Assembly (NCBI RefSeq): GCF_900116865.1
Contig: NZ_FPCD01000002.1
Span: 248,001-312,000, forward strand
Reading direction: 5' to 3'
Source: Butyrivibrio sp. M55
GTDB taxonomy: Bacteria; Bacillota; Clostridia; Lachnospirales; Lachnospiraceae
Length of the DNA: 64,000 nt
Positions within the stretch are counted from its first letter, which is position 1. The number at the start of each line of letters is the position of its first letter. The position numbers were made by a program, and so were the translations under genes. A model generated the notes under the pieces. That model saw nothing but the letters and a program-made list of their open reading frames with translations. It had not been told where the DNA came from and did not search any database. Shown piece after piece: positions 9,769 through 18,100 of the stretch.

Positions 9769-10419
9769 CTATCTGTCGATTTTTTCTTTTATTTTGCTGT
9801 CTCCGGAACGTGACAAGGGAGAACGTTGAAAATTAGCTACAACATATTGATTGAGGATTTTTTTTGTCAATTCCAGGATGTCGCCGTTATATGTAAAAAA
9901 TGAGTAAGTATATATTGATGAAATGCCATGTACCAATGACCACATCGATAGAATACATTCATTTATTTCATTTGTTACTCCATGATCTAAAAGAAACTTT
10001 GTTGCAATGTCCATAAAGAAGGTGAATGGCATAAAATTGCTTTCAATGCTACCATCATCTTTCATTTTTATTTTTTCTTGTATTGCGAATTCATGAAAAA
10101 AAAGACTTAAATAATTAGGGCGATTTATGAAAAATTCGACATATCCTTCCCCTAGTAAAACAAGCAGATTGTTATCATCTTTATGAGCTGAGTATATTGA
10201 GCGAAGATGTTCTGTGAATTCTTCAGAGATTTCATTTATAATAGCTTCAATCAGCTCATCTTTATCCTTGAAATGATTTTTTGGTGCTGCGTAACTAACA
10301 TTACATTCGGCAGCAAGTTTTCTAAGAGAAAAATCGTGTATACCGTTTTGGAGTATCAGTTCTTTGCCGCGCTCAATCAGATCGTTCTTTAGATTTCCGT
10401 GGTGGTATGAATCTGGCAT
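9769..10419 (-). CDS. TetR/AcrR-family transcriptional regulator
   Basis: DNA-binding repressor of 216 residues. The N-terminal helix-turn-helix is visible (residues about 10-55: GKELILQNGIHDFSLRKLAAECNVSYAAPKNHFKDKDELI), with a variable all-helical ligand-binding half after it. It lies downstream of the nitroreductase gene on the same strand, and both are divergent from the polyketide operon. Two near-identical palindromes in the shared promoter region (11163-11175 and 11200-11212) are the likely targets. A ligand, perhaps the pathway product, would relieve repression; that is inferred from the arrangement. The DNA is visibly more AT-rich than the housekeeping genes nearby. Confidence 0.93.
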   Translation of the reverse strand: MPDSYHHGNLKNDLIERGKELILQNGIHDFSLRKLAAECNVSYAAPKNHFKDKDELIEAIINEISEEFTEHLRSIYSAHKDDNNLLVLLGEGYVEFFINRPNYLSLFFHEFAIQEKIKMKDDGSIESNFMPFTFFMDIATKFLLDHGVTNEINECILSMWSLVHGISSIYTYSFFTYNGDILELTKKILNQYVVANFQRSPLSRSGDSKIKEKIDR

Positions 10420-10466
10420 ATGAAAACCTTTGATCTATTCTGATCACTTTTTCCTTTCTTTGTTTT

Positions 10467-11138
10467 CTATTCAAAGGAATACTCACCTATTCCGGCGCCC
10501 AGCTCAAAGCTGTATTTGAGAATTCCTTTGTCAATTTTACAGTATTTTTTGTTACTGCTGCATTCCAGTACAATCTTATTTTTGTTTCCCTTGACAAAAA
10601 AAGCTTGTTTATTCATTGCAGTAGGTGCTTGTAAGCAGGCGCTTACACCGTTTTTGAACCATTCGGGAGTATTGCCTGTGTAGCTACTTACTTCTGACAT
10701 GGTTTTGGATTTATGAGGAGTACCATTGTTCATCCCATATCCAAAAACAATTATACCAACAATATGTTTATTGGGGTATTTTTCGGAGATGTATTTCTTG
10801 TTATATGTATCAGAGATCCACCATGTGTTAAGCCCCAAAGATTGCGCATAAAGCATGAATTTCATGCCATAATAACCCACTTTTTCTTCAAGATTGTCGC
10901 TATCGCCTGTCAGTACAACATAGTTACATGCGTTTTTTGATGCAAAATGTTTGAAGAAAAAGCCCATACACATTGAATCATTTATGTTGATAGAAAAATT
11001 CAAATCTGATTCGGAATTGATTTCTGATATAAATGAATTCAATTTTTCCAGTGTTTTTTCAGATATTTTTTGTGACTTATATTTGGTTACTTTGTGACGA
11101 TTATACAGTGCTTCTTGTAATTCTGTTTGGTTTATCAT
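10467..11138 (-). CDS. Nitroreductase-family flavoprotein
   Basis: FMN-dependent oxidoreductase of 223 residues. The N-terminal ALYNRHKVTKY resembles the R-x-S-x-R FMN-binding start of the family, and LYAQSLGLNTWWIS plus the Gly-rich GIIVFGYG segment match the nitroreductase fold. Its closest visible relative here is the gene at 31709, which shares the whole architecture (YYGxKxxLFAQSLGLNT, LAPTAxNxQ). It faces the polyketide operon across a shared promoter, so it may tailor or detoxify the product or reduce a quinone. The substrate cannot be told from sequence. Confidence 0.85.
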   Translation of the reverse strand: MINQTELQEALYNRHKVTKYKSQKISEKTLEKLNSFISEINSESDLNFSININDSMCMGFFFKHFASKNACNYVVLTGDSDNLEEKVGYYGMKFMLYAQSLGLNTWWISDTYNKKYISEKYPNKHIVGIIVFGYGMNNGTPHKSKTMSEVSSYTGNTPEWFKNGVSACLQAPTAMNKQAFFVKGNKNKIVLECSSNKKYCKIDKGILKYSFELGAGIGEYSFE

Positions 11139-11162
11139 AAATTTTCCTCCTAAAAAAAGATA

Positions 11163-11175
11163 TTGACAGTGACAA
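11163..11175. promoter_or_regulatory. Operator 1 of the divergent promoter (TetR candidate site)
   Basis: TTGACAGTGACAA is a 6-1-6 palindrome with one mismatch. It covers the -35 box TTGACA (11163-11168) of the polyketide operon. It is nearly identical to operator 2, with centres 37 bases apart, within a shared frame TATTGACA-TG-CAACATA. Confidence 0.75.
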
Positions 11176-11199
11176 CATAGCGAGTATACTATAGCAATA

Positions 11200-11212
11200 T
11201 TGACACTGTCAA
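11200..11212. promoter_or_regulatory. Operator 2 of the divergent promoter (TetR candidate site)
   Basis: TTGACACTGTCAA is a perfect 6-1-6 palindrome that covers the -35 box of the leftward promoter and lies just past the expected start point of the rightward transcript. Confidence 0.78.
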
Positions 11213-11240
11213 CATAATCATTTTTGGAGGAAGAAAAGCA

Positions 11241-13904
11241 ATGGAACAGTTTAAACCAATAGCCGTAATAGGCTATGGCTGTGTCTTCCCAGGAGGGGGA
11301 AAGGACGCAGATGCATTTTGGGGAAATGTATTAAGCGGTGCTAACGGAATAGAAGATGTTAGCAAAAAGTATTGGAAAGAGGATCTATACTTCAACGAGG
11401 ATAAGCATGTTGAAGACAAGACGTATTGCAAGAAAGGGGGAGTTGTTTCAGATTATGAGTTTCCAATGGATAATGCATTGGAACTTGGTTTTTTAAAAGA
11501 TGATCTTACAGGGTTAAATAAAACACAGAAGATGACTCTGGATACAATTATTCAAGCAATACGCCAATCGGGGCTGGAGTTAAAAGATTTATCTGATGCT
11601 AATTTTTTTGTCGGAAACATGCTGGGGGATGCTGATGTTCCTGACAATATGTTGAAGAACAGAGTGAAAGAAATTGAAAAGTATATAGAAGCTTCCGATG
11701 AGTACAAAAACCTGGAAATTGAAAAGAAAAAGCAACTCCTTGAATTGTTTGAAGAAAAGTTTTCAGGACGATTTGAAGAAGCAGATAATGAAAACCTTAT
11801 ACCTTCATCGCTTTTGTACAGATTGAAAAATCTGCTAAAGATAAATGGACATGGTTGTATCGTAGACGGTGCATGTTCAGGAAGTGGACTGGTTATTGAT
11901 GAGGCTATAAAGAGCATACAGTATGGCCCCGAAAAAATGTGCGTTACTTCTGCAGTTCTTGGAAACATGGTTGTTACGGGAAATATCGGATTTGCCAAGA
12001 TTGGAGGCTTATCCGAGACATCATCATTCCCGTTGGATGAAAGAGCGGGCGGACTTATCCCCGGAGAGGGAGCCGGGACAATTATCCTTAAAGATCTTAA
12101 ATGTGCCATTGAGGATGGAAATAGGATATTAGGAGTTATCAGAGGAACCGGAGTTGCAAGCGACGGAAAAGGACAATCTATATATGCTCCAAGTTCACGA
12201 GGCCAGCTTAAGGCGATGAAGAAATCAATCGCTGTTTCAGGTCTTAAAGGCGAAGATGTTGATTATATTGAGACGCATGCTACCGGAACAAAGGTGGGGG
12301 ATAAGGTTGAGATAGAAACGATAAAGCAGTTCTTTAAGAGTGAAGGAGACAGTAATCGTAAGGTGCCGATAGGCTCTGTGAAATCACAGATTGGACATGC
12401 GTTTTCTGCTGCCGGCATGGCGAACATGGTTAAAATTCTTGAAGCAATGAAACATGAGATCATACCTCCTACACACAATTACAACAGACCACCTCAGGAA
12501 GTCGATTTGGGGAATTTATATGTAAATACCAAACAGCAATATTGGAAACGTAGAAATGATCATACTCCAAGAAGAGCGATGTTAAATGCATTTGGCTTTG
12601 GGGGAATAAATGCCAATGTATTTCTCGAGGAATATATTCCGGATTATCATAAAAATCTAGTTAAAGAGCAGAAAGAAGCACTTCATGACGGTGAATATGC
12701 AATAGTCGGAATCGGATGTTTGGATCATAAAGGAAACAACTATAAGGAGTGGAAAGATAAGATTACTCAAAAAGCAGATTATTCCAAGACAAGCATAAGC
12801 AAGTTTTATCCTGAGGAAGCAAAAGGATTATATGAAGATATGAAAGGCTATCTTATATCTGATTTTAAATTCCCATTTATGAAGTACAAGGTACCACCCA
12901 AGATTCTTGATGAGATAGATATAAGTCAGCAATATGCTCTTGTTGCAGCCGGAGAGGCTATTGAGGATTATGGGAAAGATAAGATTGATGGAGATAAGAC
13001 CGGAGTATATGTAGGAACTATGATGGGATTATCTTCGGCATTGAAAACCGATCTGAGAGTAAGGCATGTTGAATATCTTGATGCACTTGATGATTGTGAA
13101 AAAGATATGGGAGTATCTTTGCAAGATATCAAAAAAACAATAACAGAGAAGATACATTCATATCTGATCAAGGTTAAGGAGGATACACTTCCCGGATATA
13201 TGGACAATATCATAGCGGGACGTATATCGAATTTCTATGATTTTTCAGGTAGCAATGCTGTTTATGACAAGGATATTGCATCTTTTGAAGCGGCACTTTA
13301 TCAAGGGCTTGCTTCGCTTAATAAGAAAGAAAACAATCTTATCATAGTAGGCGGAGTCCATGGAAATATGTTACCTGAGACATTTGCAAACCTTGAAAAG
13401 ATGGGATGCGCAGGTTCTATTCCGGCAGAGGGTGCAGCGTTCTTTGCCATAAAGAGAGTAGAAGATATTGCTCCTGATGACAATATATATGCAAAGATAT
13501 CCGGAATTAAGCATTCTGTAAATGCACAGAAATGTGATTTTACAAATAAACCATTTTATTTTGGAGCAGATGGTGCATTTAAGCTTCTTGATAAGGTATC
13601 CAATATAAGAACGGATAGTAAGCCTGAAGTGATTGAATCCACGAATATGTTTGGAGAAACATATTCATATCCGCTATGTGGTAGAGATGAGCATTTTGCA
13701 GCAGAGGAAAAAAAGACTATCGAAATTGGAAATATATCTTATTATGCTGCGGATACGAAGCAGGAACTTTTAAACAATATGATCGATCATAAAGAATTTA
13801 GTACAAACAGGTCAAGATTCAAACTGGTTATTACGTATAACTCTTTAGAAGAGTTAGAAAATAAGAAAAAACTATTGATCAAAAGTATCGGGGGAGGAAT
13901 TTGA
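11241..13904 (+). CDS. Ketosynthase-chain length factor (KS-CLF) protein of an iterative PUFA-like synthase
   Basis: Condensing enzyme of a type I iterative polyketide or secondary-lipid synthase, 887 residues. Residues about 1-460 form a complete ketosynthase with Cys212 (VDGACSGSG), His346 (ETHATGTKVGD) and His386 (KSQIGHAFSAAG), so it should be active. Residues about 480-790 form a second KS-like half (AIVGIGCLDHKGN, VGTMMGLSSALK, NIIAGRISNFYDFSG). There the nucleophile region reads NAVYDKDIASFEAAL with no Cys, as in a chain length factor. No AT or ACP is present; these are on the gene at 15132. PfaC of marine PUFA synthases has a similar KS-CLF pair. GGAGG precedes the ATG, and this is the first gene of the operon. 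Confidence 0.9.
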   Translation: MEQFKPIAVIGYGCVFPGGGKDADAFWGNVLSGANGIEDVSKKYWKEDLYFNEDKHVEDKTYCKKGGVVSDYEFPMDNALELGFLKDDLTGLNKTQKMTLDTIIQAIRQSGLELKDLSDANFFVGNMLGDADVPDNMLKNRVKEIEKYIEASDEYKNLEIEKKKQLLELFEEKFSGRFEEADNENLIPSSLLYRLKNLLKINGHGCIVDGACSGSGLVIDEAIKSIQYGPEKMCVTSAVLGNMVVTGNIGFAKIGGLSETSSFPLDERAGGLIPGEGAGTIILKDLKCAIEDGNRILGVIRGTGVASDGKGQSIYAPSSRGQLKAMKKSIAVSGLKGEDVDYIETHATGTKVGDKVEIETIKQFFKSEGDSNRKVPIGSVKSQIGHAFSAAGMANMVKILEAMKHEIIPPTHNYNRPPQEVDLGNLYVNTKQQYWKRRNDHTPRRAMLNAFGFGGINANVFLEEYIPDYHKNLVKEQKEALHDGEYAIVGIGCLDHKGNNYKEWKDKITQKADYSKTSISKFYPEEAKGLYEDMKGYLISDFKFPFMKYKVPPKILDEIDISQQYALVAAGEAIEDYGKDKIDGDKTGVYVGTMMGLSSALKTDLRVRHVEYLDALDDCEKDMGVSLQDIKKTITEKIHSYLIKVKEDTLPGYMDNIIAGRISNFYDFSGSNAVYDKDIASFEAALYQGLASLNKKENNLIIVGGVHGNMLPETFANLEKMGCAGSIPAEGAAFFAIKRVEDIAPDDNIYAKISGIKHSVNAQKCDFTNKPFYFGADGAFKLLDKVSNIRTDSKPEVIESTNMFGETYSYPLCGRDEHFAAEEKKTIEIGNISYYAADTKQELLNNMIDHKEFSTNRSRFKLVITYNSLEELENKKKLLIKSIGGGI

Positions 13905-13906
13905 TA

Positions 13907-15115
13907 ATGAGAGCTATGATGGGGAGTGGTTTTGCTGAAGATATTAGCACAAGACTCGAGCAGATTAAATATGGTATTGCACAGGGACTATATCTTTTTG
14001 GGCCGGCTTTTGAAAGCGCTCAGGACGGAGAAGCTGTATGTGAAAGTAAAGATGTTGTTATGTTGACATCAAATAATTATCTTGGACTTGCTACACATCC
14101 GGAAATTAAAAAAGCTATAAAAGACGCGGTTGATATTTATGGAAGTGGAACATGTGGTGCGAGACTGCATAACGGAACAACGAAATTGCACAAAGAACTT
14201 GAGAGAAGATGTGCGGAATATTTCAGAACAGAGGATGCAGTTATTGTAAGTGCGGGATATCTTGCGAATGTTGCGGGATTATCTGCGATGGTTGATGACG
14301 GAAAGGGCATGATCATAACAGATTCGCTTAATCATATGAGCATTGTGGATGGAATAACCATGAGCAATGGCCAAGTTAGGATTTTTGAACATAACAATAT
14401 GGAAAAACTTGAGTATATTCTCAAGAATAATTCAGATGTCAAAAAGAAACTCATAGTAGTTGACGGTGTTTATTCGATGGATGGTGATATTGCTCCTTTG
14501 GATAAAATCACTGAGCTTGCAGAGAAGTACAATGCATCGGTTTTTGTAGATGAAGCACATTCGCTTGGTTTTGTCGGAAAGACAGGACGTGGGGCAAGTG
14601 AACACTTCGGTGTGGAAGAAAAAGTACATCTTAAGATGACAACCTTCAGTAAATCATTGGCAGGTGTGGGAGGATGTATTGCTTCTGATGCGGATACTTG
14701 TCTTTACATTAGGCATAATGCACATCCTTATATGTTTAATGCCAGCATACCGCCTGCAGTGGCAGCCGGTATAATCAAGGCTTTTGATGTAATGGAAAAA
14801 GAAACATGGAGAGCTGAAAAATTATGGGAGAATACAATTTATTTCCGTAGAAGGCTCAAAGAAATGGGATTTGATACATTGCAGAGTATGTCACCTATCG
14901 TCCCGATTTTCATTGGAGATGATATCAAAAACATGCAGATGACAAAAGAACTATTCAACAGAGGTGTATATATTGCTACAGCTGTTTTCCCGGCTGTACC
15001 GCATAATATGAGCAGACTTAGAGCAACAATAACGGCATCTTTGGAGAAAAGCCAGTTGGATAGAGCATTGGATGAACTTTATAAAGTAGGAAAAGAATTT
15101 GAGATAATCAAATGA
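13907..15115 (+). CDS. PLP-dependent alpha-oxoamine synthase (KBL/AONS/SPT family)
   Basis: Catalyses decarboxylative Claisen condensation of an amino acid with an acyl thioester, giving an alpha-aminoketone. The 402 residues show the family signatures: NNYLGLATHPEIK, GSGTCGARLHNGTT, the PLP-ring His in TDSLNHMSIVDG, the Asp/His pair in VDEAHSLGFVGKTGRG and the Schiff-base Lys at about residue 249 (TTFSKSLAGVGG). The ATG at 13907 follows GGGGGAGGAA by seven bases, and a TTG at 13901 overlaps the previous stop. It lies inside the polyketide operon, so the acyl donor is probably the ACP-bound chain, as for the synthase domain of PigH in prodiginine biosynthesis. Biotin, threonine or sphingolipid roles are less likely by context. 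Confidence 0.9.
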   Translation: MRAMMGSGFAEDISTRLEQIKYGIAQGLYLFGPAFESAQDGEAVCESKDVVMLTSNNYLGLATHPEIKKAIKDAVDIYGSGTCGARLHNGTTKLHKELERRCAEYFRTEDAVIVSAGYLANVAGLSAMVDDGKGMIITDSLNHMSIVDGITMSNGQVRIFEHNNMEKLEYILKNNSDVKKKLIVVDGVYSMDGDIAPLDKITELAEKYNASVFVDEAHSLGFVGKTGRGASEHFGVEEKVHLKMTTFSKSLAGVGGCIASDADTCLYIRHNAHPYMFNASIPPAVAAGIIKAFDVMEKETWRAEKLWENTIYFRRRLKEMGFDTLQSMSPIVPIFIGDDIKNMQMTKELFNRGVYIATAVFPAVPHNMSRLRATITASLEKSQLDRALDELYKVGKEFEIIK

Positions 15116-15131
15116 TTTAATGGAGGGGAGA

Positions 15132-18100
15132 ATGAATACTAAAGTGAGATATATGCTCGAGGAGAAAGGCATATTTTTAAAAGATATTTCAGTTGCTGAG
15201 AAAACAGCAGTTGTCTTTCCCGGACACGGCGCACAGTATGTGGGAATGTTCAAACAATTGTACAGCAACGTAGATGTCATAAGAAAGATGTTTGACAGGG
15301 GGGAAGAAATATATATAAAGCTTACAGGGAAAAGTCTGTTGGATATTATCTTTTCCGAACGACAAGAAGCGGAAGAAGAGCTTCTTAAACCTACTGCAAT
15401 GCAGCCTGCGATAGTATTGGCCGATATAGCAATGTATGAATACATACTTGATATGGGATACAAGCCCGATTATCTCATTGGCCATAGTTTGGGGGAACTT
15501 GCTGCTTTATACGCGGCAAAAGTAGTTTCAATGGAAGCTGTTATGGAAATTGCATACAGAAGGGCTGAGGCAGTTGAACTTATACCACTTAATGAGCGAG
15601 GGGGGATGCTCAGTATAGGTGTTGAGTATTCGGAAGATCTGGCTAAAAGACTGTGTAATGAAGGAGGAAAAGATTGTCAGGTAAGCATTATCAATTCACA
15701 CAATCAGTTCAATATATCCGGATCTACAGAGGCAATCAATAAGATTAAAAAATATTGTGATGATAATAATATCAGTTCGGTAGTGCTTAAGGTATCACAC
15801 GCGTTTCATTCGGACATTATGACACCTGCGGTGGATCCTTATAGAAAAAGTATAGAGAAATTTACTTTTAATAAACCGGAGATTCCTGTTTATTCAACTA
15901 TTCTTATGAATATGTATGCAGATGAGATGAATGACTCTGCAAAGTTCGCAGGAATATTGGCAAATCAGTTGATTACACCGTTTAATTTTGCCGATATTAT
16001 AGATTCGCTTGTGGAAGACTATAAAGTGGGCTTCTTTATTGAAGCAGGACCGAAGGACATTATGACAAAGTTGGTTGGAAATATTGTAGGAGAGCGATGC
16101 TATGTATTTTCAACAAACAGAGCAAAGCGTGATGAACTGGAGGAAATAGCAAAATTCAAAATAAAAGCGGAATGTATGGGAGTGGGAGAAAAGATGGAGC
16201 AGACAATTCAAAAAGATGAGATTGTTGGTATTTTTTCAAGGTATACGATGTACCCTGAAAATGTTTTTGTGGACAGAGAACATCCTGTATTCACATATTA
16301 TGCGATTACTGATCGTATTAAAGATCTGATAATTGAGGATATTTCTTCTAAATATAATGTCGGCAAGAACATTGATTGGAACTTGGTGTCAATCGATGGA
16401 ATTAACAGAGAACTTGCACTTGACGTGACATCTAATGAGAACAAGTCCGGCGATGTGGAAGAAAAGGCAAATACGACTATGATAACGGAATCTTCAGAAG
16501 ATATAAGAGAATTTGTACTCGGCATAATTGAAAATACAACAGGCTATCCGGTAGATATGTTGGAAGATGAGCTTGATTTTGAAGCAGATCTTGGAATTGA
16601 TTCTGTAAAACAAGGAGAAATTCTTTCGAAGATTCAAGAGAAATACCAATATCAGGTAGCTGAGGGCGAGAGCATAAAAGAATTGTGTAATATTTCAAAA
16701 ATTGTCGCCTATGTCAGCAAGAAAACAGCTATTGGAACAGGTTTGGCAAAAGAAGTAAGTGTGGTTCAGGATAGCAATCTCGATAATATAGAAGAAATGA
16801 GCGTTGATGCAGATGAAATACGAGAATTTATTCTTGATGTTATCGAAGAAAAGACGGGATATCCCAAGGATATGCTTGGAGAAGATCTTGATTTTGAGGC
16901 GGATCTTGGAATTGATTCTGTAAAGCAGGGCGAGATAATGTCAGTGCTACATGACAAATATAGGTATGATGTTGAAGAAGGAGAGTCAATTAAGGAACTT
17001 GCAACTGTAAATAAAGTGCAAGAATATATTTGTTCTAAGCTATCCGGTAATCGAAGTCCCAAAAAAGAAGATGAGTTTATCAACAGACAGAATCCACAGC
17101 TTATAAGCGAAGGGTTTTCATCAGGAAGATTTGTTTCAATTCCGGTTCATAAAGAAATCGGTAAAGAAAACTACAGTTTTGACGGGAAGAACATAATAAT
17201 TGTTGCTGATGAAACACATAAGATTGCAGATAGCTTATATGAAAAACTTATTAAAAGGGCAGAATCGGTGACTGTTCTTTCAGAAGAAAAATCATCTGTT
17301 GTAGCTGATAAAGATATCAGAATAGTAAAACTTGATGAAAGTGAAGAAATTAAGAAGGTTGTTGCGGATATCAATTCTAATAACAGGACAGATGTTGTGA
17401 TCAATCTTTCAGCAATACGAAGTAAACTGGATATTACTTCTGAATCTGCTGAGGATTGGGAAAAAGAGTGTATGAGAGTTTATGATAGCAACTATTATGT
17501 GACTAAAGCTATCTATTCCAACTTTGAAAACGATAAGGAAAGAACAGCATATTTTGCAGCAACAAACATTGGCGGAATATATGGAATGGAAAGGGGATAT
17601 GAAGGGAACCCTGTAGGAGCAATAAGCGCAGGTTTTGTAAAAGCACTTGAAAAGGAACTACGTCCATTTAAGTGTAAGGTGGTGGATTTCAGTGATATCT
17701 CGGATTCGGATAGGACAGCGGAAACAATACTCGCAGAGGCATCGGTTATAGAGAAATTGGTGGAAGTTGGATATGACAATGACGGAAGAAAAGTTGTTGA
17801 AGTCCTTCCAAAGGAAATAAGAGAAGATGCACTTTCATACTCGGTTGAGGATGATGACGTGATTTTGGTAACAGGCGGAGGAAGAGGAATAATCTATGAG
17901 TGTGTTGATGCTCTTTTAAAAATATCTTCGCCAAGAGTTATTGTGACGGGAAGAACCGAATTATTGACGCATGATGCAAAAGAAATGCAGATGTCAGATG
18001 AAGAATTTGAAAGCTACAGAAATGAATTCTTTAAAGAAAAGCATGCATCTGATCCTAAACTGTCACCTGTTGCTATTCAAAGAGAATACGATAAGATTTC

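Larger units (their letters stand above)
11163..11212. promoter_or_regulatory. Overlapping divergent promoters sharing one -10 region
   Basis: Rightward promoter: TTGACA at 11163-11168, a 16-base spacer and TATACT at 11185-11190, feeding the polyketide operon. Leftward promoter: TTGACA (complement of 11207-11212), an 18-base spacer and TATACT on the other strand, because AGTATACT is itself palindromic; it feeds the nitroreductase and tetR. A single regulator binding either operator would block a -35 box. Confidence 0.78.

Noticed and set aside
11552-12109. A 185-codon leftward frame inside the KS gene
   Set aside because: It mirrors the coding bias of the ketosynthase and has a low-complexity Ser/Pro/Phe composition. 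No ribosome site.
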